Shown piece by piece: positions 7,318 to 16,259 of a stretch of 33,370 bases of DNA (within the stretch, counting starts at the first letter, position 1; each line of letters opens with the position of its first letter). Origin of the DNA: a virus; the IMG/VR virus record IMGVR_UViG_3300017760_000036, positions 1-33,370 of that record; one strand, 5' to 3'. The notes under the pieces were generated by a model that saw nothing but the letters and a program-made list of their open reading frames with translations, was not told where the DNA came from and made no database searches. Made by a program: the position numbers and the translations under genes.

Positions 7318-8504
7318 TGTTTTTGTAGAGTGAAGTTATTGAATGCAAACTCAAATCTATTAACAAATTTAATCATACTACCATCTTTATGAAGAACATA
7401 TCCTTCAGGTGTCGTCACCTTATATCCATTCTCTGTCTGGACATAGGTTCGGAACTCTTCTAGGTGGTCCAGTTTATCTATAACCAATTGTTTTAAATCT
7501 TGAATCTCTTTATAAAGAGAAATCATAGTCTTAAAGTTATAGACATTATCTAGGAGATAGTTTTCACTCTCATATACTAGCGCACATTTCTTGGTTCTAT
7601 TAGCAACTGTCTTGATCTTCCCCAACTCCTTCTGCATCTTCTCATCGTAGAAGTTCACCAGGGCATGGACCGTCTCGTCCACGTTCGTAATCTGCGTCCC
7701 AGCTCTAACTTCTGAATTGAAGAACTGTTTGATGTAGGTAGAGATGTGGAATTTTTTATCCCCAGTGCTACCCATATTGGAAACAAGATTGTCAAGAAAC
7801 TTACCAGCAATAGAACACATGCGTTCGATTTTTTGTACATGTCTATCAAAGCGTTGTAATTCTGTTTGACTAAAACCAACTTGATCCATTGGTGTGTCAT
7901 TTTTAATGACCAATGCATCAGAAGAACCAGTGACATCAGCACCTGCAAGAGCTTGCATGTCTGCAAGGTCATCACCAGTGTAATGAGTGTGGAATACTAC
8001 ACCAATCTTTGCTCTACCTGCTGCTTTGCCGATAGGGTGATCTACTGGAATGCCATAGGTAATAGTGTTAGGTCTGAATGTGTACAGTCTCTCACCATTA
8101 ACTGTCTCTGTTTTCAATGTGCTGTTAGTAAACATGAGGTCGCCTTGCACGACTCCATCGATACCTAGTTTACTAAAGTATTCTAGAGAGAACTTAAGTT
8201 TCTCTGCCAAATCACCTGAATAGTATGTGTCTACATCACCAGGTAAGAAGCATAGTTTTGGTTCTGTTTTGTTGAACACAGATTTAGTGCCAACAAAAAA
8301 TCTTTTCGTGTATGGATGCACACCACAGATGACTGATGGAGCACCATCCCACTTGGTTTGCATGAAACCTTGAGACTCCTGGTGACCCAACATCTTACGA
8401 AGTTCCTTCAGGAAAGCAACTGCTGCAGTACATCCTTCTGTACCATAGTTTAGCATTTCATCTTCTATGTGTTCTAGATGTTTTAATTGCTTAATATTTG
8501 CCAT
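7308..8504 (-). CDS. Putative nucleotidyltransferase / RNA-ligase-like protein (DUF6267-like)
   Basis: The protein has 398 residues. TKWDGAPSV (50-58) resembles motif I (KxDG) of ATP-dependent DNA/RNA ligases and capping enzymes, with lysine 51 as the candidate AMP acceptor. VVQGDLMF (118-125) could be motif III. Near the C-terminus EGYVLH (367-372) resembles motif IV (EGxV), and MIKFVNR (377-383) resembles motif V with a lysine. The roughly 240 residues between candidate motifs III and IV exceed a standard ligase core and include a helical stretch, so an insertion is implied. I believe the family is DUF6267, annotated as hypothetical in many marine phages. It shares a TAATG junction with the upstream gene and overlaps the nucleotidyltransferase gene by 10 nt, so the three are one translational unit. 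Confidence 0.8.
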   Translation of the reverse strand: MANIKQLKHLEHIEDEMLNYGTEGCTAAVAFLKELRKMLGHQESQGFMQTKWDGAPSVICGVHPYTKRFFVGTKSVFNKTEPKLCFLPGDVDTYYSGDLAEKLKFSLEYFSKLGIDGVVQGDLMFTNSTLKTETVNGERLYTFRPNTITYGIPVDHPIGKAAGRAKIGVVFHTHYTGDDLADMQALAGADVTGSSDALVIKNDTPMDQVGFSQTELQRFDRHVQKIERMCSIAGKFLDNLVSNMGSTGDKKFHISTYIKQFFNSEVRAGTQITNVDETVHALVNFYDEKMQKELGKIKTVANRTKKCALVYESENYLLDNVYNFKTMISLYKEIQDLKQLVIDKLDHLEEFRTYVQTENGYKVTTPEGYVLHKDGSMIKFVNRFEFAFNNFTLQKQWR

Positions 8505-9727
8505 TACTTCTTATAGTAATCCCCGTTAGTGTGTGTTGGGAATGTCTCTCCTCCACTCTTTGATCTGATATTAAATTTGAACTCATAGTTCTTTGTTTCA
8601 AATAGGATATCAACTCGCTTTCCTTTGCCGTTGACACCACCATAGTGAATCTCAATCTCATTACCAGTCAAAGCAGAAGAATTTGCCATGTATCTCTTAT
8701 CAACTTCATAGCAATGTACATCTGTACCAGTGTAATGGACCATCCAATATCCATAACCTACACCAGATGCAATGAGTCTTTTCAATGCTCTCACACCAGC
8801 AGTATTTAAAGTTACTTTTCTACGATGGTTATTTACTGTTGTTCTAGTAGCATCTTTACCAACATAATCTTGGAACACTGTCTTAAAATCTTCAGGATTG
8901 ATACCAAACATATTTAAATATGTCATACCAGCTGGTGGTATCACTCCCGTTTTAAAAGCACTAGTTGGAAACAATGACAAATTTTCCTTGCCACCACCTC
9001 TAACACCACAGTTAAAGAAAGACAGCGTGTCTCCCATCTTAACTGACAAATAAATTTCTTTAGTTACTTTACCGTTTGCTGGTCCGAATAACAATGTAAT
9101 ATCAGTCAGGGTTTTACCCATATCCAGTGAACTAGAACCACCCGCAGAGATGTATATGTCATTAGTATTTCTCATCCGCAATGGTCTAGAACTATTGTCA
9201 CCACCAGCGTGTTTAGCACCCTTGTATGTAAGTCTTGTTGCTTTAGTTATCTTCTCAATGATTTGTTTTGCATGCTCTGGGTAAGGACCACCCTCTTCAA
9301 AGTAGTGCTCGCAACTAGTGAAGAGATCTTTTTCATAGTCATTACCTTTATTTGTTTTACCACCCTTCTTACCTTGACCACCAAATTCTGCTGTCTTTAC
9401 TAAATCTTGGAAGTCAAAGGTAGCAACGTGTGGTGTATGGCTAACAGCACCAGTCACTTCAATGTTTCCCTTGCCACGAAAACCACCATTGTTTGCTAGC
9501 GACAAAATGTCCTGCCGCAGATACCTTTGTATAGCAGTATCCTGTAAATGTGCAGCATCATACGAAGACGCACTTCCATCTTTGAAAGTGACTGTAACGT
9601 CATAAACTTCAACATCACCCATGCTATCATCAAGCAAAAACCGACCACCAGAAGCAACCTTCTTGATCATCTTGGTGATACGCATGTCATATTCTTTGCC
9701 ATTACGGCAGAGATCTGCTAACTTCAT
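8504..9727 (-). CDS. Hypothetical protein, 407 residues, partner of the ligase-like gene
   Basis: I recognise no named family. The protein is soluble, with a beta-rich first section (VEVYDVTVTFKDGS), a glycine- and lysine-rich linker (GGQGKKGGKTNKGND near 117-131), and a central region with DIYISAGG, LTDITLLFG and EIYLSVKMGD. The last arrangement, an aspartate followed by a strand ending in xVK, is faintly reminiscent of PD-(D/E)xK nucleases, but the usual acidic residue before the lysine is a serine or valine here, so I do not claim it. The end (HTNGDYYKK) meets the start of the ligase-like gene in TAATG. Its own start lies three bases after a terminator-like hairpin that contains its ribosome binding site. 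Confidence 0.82.
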   Translation of the reverse strand: MKLADLCRNGKEYDMRITKMIKKVASGGRFLLDDSMGDVEVYDVTVTFKDGSASSYDAAHLQDTAIQRYLRQDILSLANNGGFRGKGNIEVTGAVSHTPHVATFDFQDLVKTAEFGGQGKKGGKTNKGNDYEKDLFTSCEHYFEEGGPYPEHAKQIIEKITKATRLTYKGAKHAGGDNSSRPLRMRNTNDIYISAGGSSSLDMGKTLTDITLLFGPANGKVTKEIYLSVKMGDTLSFFNCGVRGGGKENLSLFPTSAFKTGVIPPAGMTYLNMFGINPEDFKTVFQDYVGKDATRTTVNNHRRKVTLNTAGVRALKRLIASGVGYGYWMVHYTGTDVHCYEVDKRYMANSSALTGNEIEIHYGGVNGKGKRVDILFETKNYEFKFNIRSKSGGETFPTHTNGDYYKK

Positions 9728-9730
9728 ACG

Positions 9731-9760
9731 AAAAAACCTCCCCTAATATTTAGAGGAGGT
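9731..9760 (-). terminator. Terminator-like hairpin that also contains the RBS of the next gene
   Basis: On the minus strand ACCTCCTCTA (9760-9751) pairs with TAGGGGAGGT (9745-9736) around the loop AATAT, with one T-G wobble, and is followed by a T-run to 9731. It ends transcription from the 65-residue gene. The 3' arm contains AGGGGAGG, which is the only Shine-Dalgarno sequence for the ATG at 9727 and would be masked when the hairpin forms. CTAAATA, a late-promoter-like string, spans the stem-loop border at 9753-9747. Confidence 0.8.
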
Positions 9761-9766
9761 ATAAAG

Positions 9767-9964
9767 TTAGTTAGATTCTTTACCAACATACTCGTGAGTC
9801 AAGGTGTAATGATGCCTATGTCGTTTGGTCAAGAGATAGTATCCTACAATCTTTTTACCATCATCACGCCAACCATACCCAATCAAGCTATCGTTAATAT
9901 TTCCACAATCAGGTGTCTTATTAGTATGGAGGTAGTGATTAAATTTTTCATGCAGGTTGATCAT
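9767..9964 (-). CDS. Small hypothetical protein, 65 residues
   Basis: A polar, histidine- and tyrosine-rich small protein (MINLHEKFNHYLHTNK... ending HEYVGKESN) with a GYGWRDDGKKIVGYYLL core suggestive of a beta-hairpin. I recognise no family. Support comes from position: it fills the space between mazG and a terminator placed just past its stop, on the common coding strand. No clear Shine-Dalgarno is visible before the ATG. The 69-base gap upstream (9965-10033) holds AT-rich sequence with a weak TATAAAGA string but no certain promoter. Confidence 0.6.
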   Translation of the reverse strand: MINLHEKFNHYLHTNKTPDCGNINDSLIGYGWRDDGKKIVGYYLLTKRHRHHYTLTHEYVGKESN

Positions 9965-10033
9965 TGGCAGTTTGTTGCTGACATATCTATATTATCACGA
10001 AATCCTCACAAATGGAGGGTTCTTTATAATATT

Positions 10034-10438
10034 TTAACGATCACCTGCTGCACGAACTTCTGAATTATGAACGTTAAACTCACCACCAGGGTAACGCTTC
10101 TTGAGTTTGTTGACGTTAGTTTCAATCACCTCATCGAAGGAAATATCAAGTGCCATTGTAGCTTGAGCAACATACCACATAACGTCACCCAACTCAATAA
10201 TGAGATGCTCACGATTATCTTCGTTCCACGGTTTTCCTTGGAAGACCATTTTCTTAATGATCTCCAGGAACTCACCCCCTTCAGCATTAATTCCAACCCC
10301 AGCAGTAAGAAGTCTCTCAATATTGGCACCTTGTCTATCAAGAGCACCAATACGATCAGCAAAGTCAACGAAATTTGTAGAGCACTCTGAAGTAACTGCT
10401 GCCACAAATTCTTCATAGCGTTCAAATTGAATGGTCAT
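10034..10438 (-). CDS. mazG: MazG-like nucleotide pyrophosphohydrolase
   Basis: All-alpha NTP pyrophosphohydrolases hydrolyse nucleoside triphosphates (or, as proposed for cyanophages, ppGpp-like alarmones) to monophosphates. The magnesium-binding pattern is visible: EGGEFLE (53-59) supplies ExxE, and IELGDVMW (81-88) supplies ExxD, followed by the terminal helix NVNKLKKRYPGG. A length of 134 residues fits the single-domain phage form. mazG is a common host-related gene of cyanophages. It begins three bases after the gp41 helicase stop, so it shares its transcript with uvsX and gp41. Confidence 0.9.
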   Translation of the reverse strand: MTIQFERYEEFVAAVTSECSTNFVDFADRIGALDRQGANIERLLTAGVGINAEGGEFLEIIKKMVFQGKPWNEDNREHLIIELGDVMWYVAQATMALDISFDEVIETNVNKLKKRYPGGEFNVHNSEVRAAGDR

Positions 10439-10440
10439 GT

Positions 10441-11838
10441 TTAAATTACGAATTGGGAAAATTTGTCTAGTCTAGATTGCCTGTCAGAGATATCATCTAG
10501 GCGGTCCATGGTCTCTTCTTCGGGAGCATCAGAAGATAAGATATCACCTTCAGAGTCATCGACATTATACAGCTTCATTTTTGATCTGTCAATGCCTACA
10601 GTGAAGCGTCTGTAATAGGCAGCATCGTTATATCTGTTCTTGAGTTGCTTGATCATGATACGACCTGACTGCTCTAACTCTTCAGTAGATATGAGAGCAA
10701 GCATAAGATCGGCAGTAGCGGGAAGACCAAAAGATTCACTAGTATCTGTAAGGTCAACATCACTATTACCAAAACCACTCCTAGTAGTTTGAGTAGCAGT
10801 GACAACAGGTAGGTCATGTTCGACCGCCAGACCTCGTAACTCTTCCGCAATCGCTTTGACATAGGTGTAAGAGTTAACAATGTGTCCTTTGTATCGTGAT
10901 GAAGCACAGATGTTTAGATAATCAACAAAGATTATGTTAGGTCTGAAGTCTTTCTTAAGTGAGAGATCACTCAACAATGACTTGAAGTGTCCAGAGTGTG
11001 CTGCAGCAGTAGGATACTCTTTGATAATCAATTTACCTTGAGACTTCCTACCAATCTCATTGACTCTACTTTTGAATATAGCTTCAGGCATCTCACCAAT
11101 CTCTTGGATATTAACATTCAAAAGATTAGCATCGATACGTTCAGCAATCTTTTCTTCTGCCATCTCTAGTGTGATGTAGAGAACATTATATCCAATAGAA
11201 AGACATGCTGCTGCCATATGACACATGAATAGTGACTTACCCACACCTGTACCAGCAAGAGCAACGTTAAGTGTCTTGTTAGGAATACCACCCTTGGTGA
11301 TTAGATTCAACTTGTCGATATCAAAGGGAATCTTATGCTCTTCAAGGTGATAATAGTCATATCTTTCGTCTACATTTTGAATGTAGTCGTGTCCGATGTG
11401 TTCATCAAACGATACTGCGAGAGCCTGCTGTAGGATACTTGGGATCGCATCCTTTGATACTTCCTGTTCACCCGATCCCTCTGCGATTTTGATAGATTCG
11501 AGGAGGGCGTTGTATACTGCCCTCTCCTGACACCATTTCTCCGTCGCATCGACCAACCACTTCGTCTCGATAAACTCTGTACCAAGCGAATTAATATACG
11601 ATACAGTTTGCGTGTAAGTTTCTTCAGTAAGATCATTCCTTTGAGTTAGATTAATGATTAAGACTTCTTTAGTCGGATACTTGTCATACTTGTTAGAGAA
11701 ATCTTGAATCTCCTCAAAGAGAACTCGCTCTGATGGTTCCTGAAAGTATTCACCTTTAATAAAGGGGACTACCTTACGAAAATACTCTTCATTACAAAGC
11801 AGGTTTCTTAATACAGAATGTTCAAGCTTCTCCGTCAT
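10441..11838 (-). CDS. 41: Replicative DNA helicase, T4 gp41 family
   Basis: A hexameric 5'-3' helicase of the DnaB/RecA fold that opens the replication fork and recruits primase gp61. Walker A GTGVGKS is at about 196-202 and the Walker B strand PNIIFVDY ends at the aspartate near 306; TATQTT, with the glutamine before the arginine-finger region, is near 350-355. The acidic C-terminal tail ([16 protein letters not shown]) resembles the gp59/primase-interacting tails of this family. I chose the ATG at 11838 because GGAG lies six bases upstream of it; an ATG at 11850 adds four residues. The start overlaps the uvsX end by 17 nt. Confidence 0.95.
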   Translation of the reverse strand: MTEKLEHSVLRNLLCNEEYFRKVVPFIKGEYFQEPSERVLFEEIQDFSNKYDKYPTKEVLIINLTQRNDLTEETYTQTVSYINSLGTEFIETKWLVDATEKWCQERAVYNALLESIKIAEGSGEQEVSKDAIPSILQQALAVSFDEHIGHDYIQNVDERYDYYHLEEHKIPFDIDKLNLITKGGIPNKTLNVALAGTGVGKSLFMCHMAAACLSIGYNVLYITLEMAEEKIAERIDANLLNVNIQEIGEMPEAIFKSRVNEIGRKSQGKLIIKEYPTAAAHSGHFKSLLSDLSLKKDFRPNIIFVDYLNICASSRYKGHIVNSYTYVKAIAEELRGLAVEHDLPVVTATQTTRSGFGNSDVDLTDTSESFGLPATADLMLALISTEELEQSGRIMIKQLKNRYNDAAYYRRFTVGIDRSKMKLYNVDDSEGDILSSDAPEEETMDRLDDISDRQSRLDKFSQFVI

Positions 11839-12853
11839 CGTCTGCTCCATACAAGAACGTCTTCTGCGCCTGTTTATCTAGTTTGGCAAGAACTTCGGGT
11901 GTGAAATACTGCTCGGGATCTTTCAAGATTGCCTTTGCATAGACTTTCTTACCATCCATTTCGTATCGACCAGCAACATTCTTCCACAAACCCCCTGCCT
12001 CACCAAGTTCAAGCAATCCATAATATTTTTCTAGTCCACGCTCATCAAAGAACAATCTTGTTTCAATCTTGGAACCTTCTCTTGTCAGACGAGACTTTTT
12101 AGCCTCGCATTTGATAATGTTTCCGACGAGAGTCGTTCCATCTTTCTCCTTTTTCTTTCCGAGATAAACGATTGTAGAGGCGGAATATTTGAGACCACTA
12201 CCTCCTCCCATTTCTTTTGTAGGGACATAAGAACCGATGACATCATAGGTGTGATTAGTAACTAACATAGGTATGTTAGCTTTGCCAAGTTTTAATGTAA
12301 GAATTCTGAAACAAGACTTAATCAATTGAGATTTTGTCATGTCACGAACTTGTTTGTCGTCCGCAGCATCTTGCACTTCTTTGTTGGTGGCTAGCATACC
12401 CAGAGAGTCTAACACAAACATGAGAGGTTTGCGTTCATCTTTAGGTGTTTCCATATATTTGTCAATGATCCTGACTGCCTGGGTCCTGAACTCCTCCACT
12501 GTATTGACAGGGAAGATTACCAGACGTTTAGAGTCGATGCCACGACACTCAATCATCTGCTTACTAATGGCAGACTCGGTTTCAAAATATAAGACGCCAG
12601 CGTCAGGATCAAGATCAAGGAAATTACGAACGACAGAAAGGCAAAAGAAAGTCTTTCCAGTCCCTGATTCTCCTGCAAGAGCAGTGATCTTATTGGAGGG
12701 AATACCTCCAAAAATGCTGCCACTAACCAGGGCATTAAAGATATAACTGCCAGTATCAACAAAAGTTTCAACGTCACCAGCAGCAATGCCATCAGATGCA
12801 CGAGAAGCAAACTCATTCTTGGTGTCCTTGAGGATAGAAGATAAGAAGTCCAT
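11822..12853 (-). CDS. uvsX: RecA-like recombinase UvsX
   Basis: UvsX forms filaments on single-stranded DNA and catalyses strand exchange for recombination-dependent replication and repair, loaded by UvsY. Walker A GESGTGKT is at 61-68, the catalytic glutamate lies in YFETES near 89-94, and Walker B LMFVLDS ends at about 149. VTNHTYD in the middle and [11 protein letters not shown] match the DNA-binding L2 region of phage RecA homologues. It ends in acidic residues (GADDDGEA), as do many RecA proteins. It begins two bases past the DNA polymerase stop, on the same transcript. Confidence 0.96.
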   Translation of the reverse strand: MDFLSSILKDTKNEFASRASDGIAAGDVETFVDTGSYIFNALVSGSIFGGIPSNKITALAGESGTGKTFFCLSVVRNFLDLDPDAGVLYFETESAISKQMIECRGIDSKRLVIFPVNTVEEFRTQAVRIIDKYMETPKDERKPLMFVLDSLGMLATNKEVQDAADDKQVRDMTKSQLIKSCFRILTLKLGKANIPMLVTNHTYDVIGSYVPTKEMGGGSGLKYSASTIVYLGKKKEKDGTTLVGNIIKCEAKKSRLTREGSKIETRLFFDERGLEKYYGLLELGEAGGLWKNVAGRYEMDGKKVYAKAILKDPEQYFTPEVLAKLDKQAQKTFLYGADDDGEA

Positions 12854-12855
12854 AA

Positions 12856-15348
12856 TTAAAGAAATGATAGTAGTGAAATAGTTTTCTCGGAGTCCCAGCC
12901 AATACAGTTTAGCACATTCTTGAGAGGTTCATAGAATGATTTCTCAAACTGCATCTTATGATCGATATACTTTTCGATATTGAACTCTGTGGGTATTCTA
13001 CCCATGAAGGAGATGGTATTCTCCATGATTGGATTGGGAGTTCTCAAATATAAGAACTTAATCTTCTCACCCTCTTGTATCAACGCATGTTTATTTTGAA
13101 TCTTGTGTTTTTTCACGTAAAAATTATACAGAAGAGCACCCCTAACGTGAATAGGTGTACCTTTAGAATAGATATCAGTTCTTGACTGATACTTGGAGAG
13201 ATTATTACAACCACGAGGGAAAGCAATATCCTGATACTCTTGGTTTTTTGTCTCTTCTCTTACTTCATCAATGAATTTAATCACATCATCATTGTCACCA
13301 TTGATAATGATGGTATAAGCTTTCTTAAGTTTATCACGGAAGAATGCAGGGGTGGATGAACGTGCCGTTTCCATACCACAGATCTTCATCTTTGGTTCAT
13401 TGTAACGAACACCCTCACTGTCCCAGACGTTGAGGATATATCGTTTCTTGGCGGTCCAGATGCCCTTGGAAGCGATGTTCTCCCGCTTCATCTTCATCTT
13501 CTGCGCGTATGCCCGAACATAAGTGGAGAGTTCTTGGTAAGAACTTTCAATAAACTTCTCAAATTCCACCTCACACACCTTGTTAAGGAACCCAACAATG
13601 ACTTCATCATTTGCCTCTCGTCCCTTGAATACCTCCTGCACCAAAGGACCGAGGTTAAGATACATAGAATCGGTGTCGCAAGCAATAACGTAATCAATGT
13701 CATTTGTCTTCAGAATATTGTTTAAGTATTTGTTAGTCTTGTCACTGATCCAACGAATAGACAACTGACCAGACAAAGTAATTGCTTCGGCAATCTCTAA
13801 TCGAAAGTATCGAAAGTGTTCGTTACCAATAGCACCATAAGCAGAGTTGAGTTGGATCTTCCTTGCCATCTGAATGTTGTTACAGCGAGAAATTTCTTTC
13901 TGCAATTCGACAGTAGGTGTCTTCTCATACTGCTGCTTGGCAGTAAGCATCTTCTTTTTATAGATGGTTCGTTCCTGATAGATCTTCTCCATCAGCTTGG
14001 GTAAGAAACCCTGGGTTTTTGTGTCATAATAGGTGCCATTAGGACACACTGTGACGCCCTCCAGGGATCTTGTGTCTATTTCCTTGGCAAGTAGTTTCTC
14101 GACGTTTGCGCTAGGGTGACGGGTAGGTAGCAGCGTCTCTGGCGAGAGATTGTACTGCATAATGAGGTGAGGGTATAGGGAGTTGAGGTCAAAAGAGACA
14201 ACCCAGTCATAGATCCCTGGAATAGGTTCCTTAACATACGCTCCAGCATACTTTGCATCCTTTTGTGATTTACGTTTAGGTGGAATAGCAATCTTCTGAC
14301 GTGCAAGATACACATAGATGATGTTATCCCACATACGGACCTGTGAATACACATCCTCAAAATTTACTTTGGCATCATATGCCATGGTGACAGCTAGTTC
14401 TAGTAGTTTCATCTTGTCATCCAACCTGTCAACCAGGCGAACGTCAATGATGTTGTACTCTACAAACTTCTGCCAGTCTTTTGTATAGAACTCTTTGAAG
14501 GTGTCATATTCACTGTGGTCTAGTTTCTTCTGACCTAGTTCTACGAATGCAATATGATCTAGACGATAAGACTCTTGGTTGGTGTAAGTAAACTTACGAT
14601 ACAACTCAAGATAGTCTAGTGTTGCTACACCAGTGATGTCATAAGCAAGTTGCTCACGACCCTTGATAAAGATCCTACGTGGATAGATGTTCTTCCAAGG
14701 CGAGAGAAGCTTTGCTTCTTTCTCACCAAGGATACGCTCTATACGGCGGATGATATACGGCATATCGAACAGTTGTACGTTCCATCCAGTGATCACATCA
14801 GGGCAGTTTGCCTGCCAGTCATGAAGGAATCCTTTCAGCAGACCTTCCTCGGTCTGGAACTGTAGGTATTGCACGTCCTTCTCTGTGTTCATGAAGGGAC
14901 GTGAACCATACACTGTGATCTTGCCCGTTGTAGAGTCTTTGATACTAATCAGAAGGATCTCCTGGTCAGCAGACTCGATGTCAGGGAAACCATTCTCGGC
15001 ACCCGTCTCAATATCAAGAGTAAAGATACGAATCTGATTCATATCAAACTTCATGTCCTCATCAGGGTACGTCTCAAAGATGTACTGATTAAGGAAACGA
15101 GTTTGACCACAGATTTCATAGTCTTCTAGGTCTCGATGTGCTTCCATAAAGGATTTTGCATCCACGATAGAACCCTGTTGCACAGGGCGCACACTTCGAC
15201 CGTCAAGTGTTTTCCATTCTTCCTTCACTCTAGAAGGAAGAAACAGTGTAGGATTAAACTTGACACGATCCTCAAAAGGCAGACCATGGTCATAGCCACG
15301 GACTAGGATCGTATTGCCTGTTTGCTCAACACTGGTGTAAAACTTCAT
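12856..15348 (-). CDS. 43: Family B DNA polymerase, T4 gp43 type
   Basis: The replicative polymerase with proofreading. Exonuclease motifs are present: LDIET (111-115, Asp112 and Glu114 at the same numbers as T4), NVQLFDMP (190-197) and the YNIID motif (298-302). Polymerase motifs follow: A in SFDLNSLYP (385-393), B in KIQLNSAYG (497-505) and C in CDTDSMY (557-563), where a cysteine replaces the usual glycine before DTDS. The length of 830 residues is slightly below T4 (898). The end FEKSFYEPL...SLLSFL corresponds to the clamp-binding tail. The start overlaps the preceding 81-residue gene as ATGA. No intein or intron is seen, although motif regions of gp43 are common intein sites. Confidence 0.97.
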   Translation of the reverse strand: MKFYTSVEQTGNTILVRGYDHGLPFEDRVKFNPTLFLPSRVKEEWKTLDGRSVRPVQQGSIVDAKSFMEAHRDLEDYEICGQTRFLNQYIFETYPDEDMKFDMNQIRIFTLDIETGAENGFPDIESADQEILLISIKDSTTGKITVYGSRPFMNTEKDVQYLQFQTEEGLLKGFLHDWQANCPDVITGWNVQLFDMPYIIRRIERILGEKEAKLLSPWKNIYPRRIFIKGREQLAYDITGVATLDYLELYRKFTYTNQESYRLDHIAFVELGQKKLDHSEYDTFKEFYTKDWQKFVEYNIIDVRLVDRLDDKMKLLELAVTMAYDAKVNFEDVYSQVRMWDNIIYVYLARQKIAIPPKRKSQKDAKYAGAYVKEPIPGIYDWVVSFDLNSLYPHLIMQYNLSPETLLPTRHPSANVEKLLAKEIDTRSLEGVTVCPNGTYYDTKTQGFLPKLMEKIYQERTIYKKKMLTAKQQYEKTPTVELQKEISRCNNIQMARKIQLNSAYGAIGNEHFRYFRLEIAEAITLSGQLSIRWISDKTNKYLNNILKTNDIDYVIACDTDSMYLNLGPLVQEVFKGREANDEVIVGFLNKVCEVEFEKFIESSYQELSTYVRAYAQKMKMKRENIASKGIWTAKKRYILNVWDSEGVRYNEPKMKICGMETARSSTPAFFRDKLKKAYTIIINGDNDDVIKFIDEVREETKNQEYQDIAFPRGCNNLSKYQSRTDIYSKGTPIHVRGALLYNFYVKKHKIQNKHALIQEGEKIKFLYLRTPNPIMENTISFMGRIPTEFNIEKYIDHKMQFEKSFYEPLKNVLNCIGWDSEKTISLLSFL

Positions 15349-15590
15349 TCAGATTTTGTTTCGTAAAAAAGCGATGCGGTTTTGCTATCAGGTTCAGCAA
15401 TCAAAGTGATGTCTGAAGACCTGACCGCCAACTCACGGTCATCGGAAAAAGGTGGGAAGGTGGTGAGACCATCTTCCGTTACCTCACAGGGGTATTTTAG
15501 CACACAATCGGGATCCCCGAACTCAACACCAGGAATCTCTTCAACTTCGCTGACTATCCAGCGACTCTCAAACCGCAGGAGCTTCAGCAT
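15345..15590 (-). CDS. Small conserved protein upstream of gp43, possibly Sm-like
   Basis: 81 residues, beta-rich: short strands RWIVSEVEEI, VLKYPCEV and TLIAEPDS alternate with acidic loops. The final strand 'SSDITLIAEPD' resembles the end of the fold in the gene just upstream ('FSSVTCVGAVDP'). This suggests that the two are related small beta-barrels, perhaps Sm/Hfq-like, as judged by strand order alone. It overlaps the upstream gene by 23 nt and the polymerase start by ATGA, so it is probably co-translated with the polymerase. No function is known to me. Confidence 0.8.
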   Translation of the reverse strand: MLKLLRFESRWIVSEVEEIPGVEFGDPDCVLKYPCEVTEDGLTTFPPFSDDRELAVRSSDITLIAEPDSKTASLFYETKSE

Positions 15591-15972
15591 CAGTTACCTC
15601 CTCAACTGCTGGAACAAATCCAGTGTCAGCAGCTGCTGCCATCGCTTCCACCTGTGCTTGTTCTTGTGCTACTGCTTGCTCTACAGTTCTTGTATAAGCT
15701 TCTTCCAAACCAGGATCCACTGCTCCAACACATGTCACTGAAGAAAATGGAATTTTAAATTGTGTATCAATAGAGAATGGAAGCCACTTATTGAATCGAA
15801 CTTGCACTTCTTGGTTGCCTGGGTTAGACCCTGGTTCTAGGTTCAAAGTGTAGGGTCGAATCATGATGAGACAAATAGGCTTACCCTCTTTGTCATCTCC
15901 TTCACGTACTTCCTGAAGGTCACAAATAAGACGTTCGTGTGAACCAGACAGGACTACGATTGCGTTTGCCAT
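15568..15972 (-). CDS. Conserved hypothetical protein, first gene of the polymerase operon
   Basis: 134 residues. A beta-strand-rich N-terminal domain (about 1-88: AIVVLSGSHERLICDLQEV..., IPFSSVTCVGAVDP) resembles an Sm/Hfq-like barrel. An alanine/glutamate/glutamine-rich tail follows (about 92-134). The 'VLSGSHERLICDLQE' opening resembles that of the other Sm-like proteins here ('LYSGEDVICQIKE' at 18902-19183). It is the first gene after a strong sigma70-type promoter (15997-16025) and therefore probably an early gene that leads polymerase, UvsX, gp41 and MazG. There is no convincing Shine-Dalgarno before the ATG. Function unknown. Confidence 0.83.
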   Translation of the reverse strand: MANAIVVLSGSHERLICDLQEVREGDDKEGKPICLIMIRPYTLNLEPGSNPGNQEVQVRFNKWLPFSIDTQFKIPFSSVTCVGAVDPGLEEAYTRTVEQAVAQEQAQVEAMAAAADTGFVPAVEEVTDAEAPAV

Positions 15973-15996
15973 AATAGAAAAGTATTGAACTGCTTT

Positions 15997-16025
15997 ATTT
16001 TAACACAAAAAAAGGGGGGTGTCAA
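15997..16025 (-). promoter_or_regulatory. Sigma70-type promoter for the polymerase operon
   Basis: On the minus strand TTGACA (16025-16020), a 17-base spacer and TAAAAT (16002-15997). The spacer consists of the C6 arm and T7 tract of the preceding terminator. Predicted transcription begins near 15990, about 18 bases before the ATG at 15972. Confidence 0.75.
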
Positions 16026-16048
16026 CTGGATTTTGCCAGTTACCCCCC
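16007..16048 (-). terminator. Strong intrinsic terminator after the hsp20 unit
   Basis: On the minus strand GGGGGG (16048-16043) pairs with CCCCCC (16019-16014), and AACTGG pairs with CCAGTT inside, with a small asymmetric internal loop and the apical loop CAAAAT. Seven T residues follow (16013-16007). Confidence 0.88.
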
Positions 16049-16067
16049 GTGCGGCGACGATATGTCT

Positions 16068-16259
16068 TTATTTAGTAATGAGATATTCTTTTTCGTTTTG
16101 ATATGGTTTAGTTTGACCAGACCAAAGTTTGTATCCTTGTATCATTTCAGGTATCAACCATTGATCCACTCGATAACAATACTGCCAGTTGACTGGTTGG
16201 ACGCAATTTACCACAGCAACATTCCAGAAGGCTACCAAGTGAATAATTAATGATTTCAT
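16068..16259 (-). CDS. Small hypothetical protein with an N-terminal signal-like helix
   Basis: 63 residues. The first 18 (MKSLIIHLVAFWNVAVVN) form a hydrophobic helix that could be a signal peptide or membrane anchor. A cysteine follows at position 19 and further on the product is aromatic-rich and polar (NWQYCYRVDQW..., QTKPYQNEKEY). Its ATG overlaps the hsp20 stop (ATGA), and a strong terminator lies 20 bases past its stop. No family recognised. A membrane-active or periplasmic role is possible from the N-terminus alone. Confidence 0.65.
   Translation of the reverse strand: MKSLIIHLVAFWNVAVVNCVQPVNWQYCYRVDQWLIPEMIQGYKLWSGQTKPYQNEKEYLITK
16069..16075 (-). promoter_or_regulatory. CTAAATA late-promoter-like string
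   Basis: CTAAATAAAGAC on the minus strand overlaps the stop codon of the small gene at 16068-16259. The match to other late sites is good, but a start near 16060 would meet the terminator at 16048-16007 at once, so its use is doubtful. Confidence 0.3.

Noticed and set aside
8504-9727. PD-(D/E)xK nuclease motif in the 407-residue protein
   Set aside because: There is an aspartate strand followed by SVK, but the acidic residue of the (D/E)xK element is missing, so the match is too weak.
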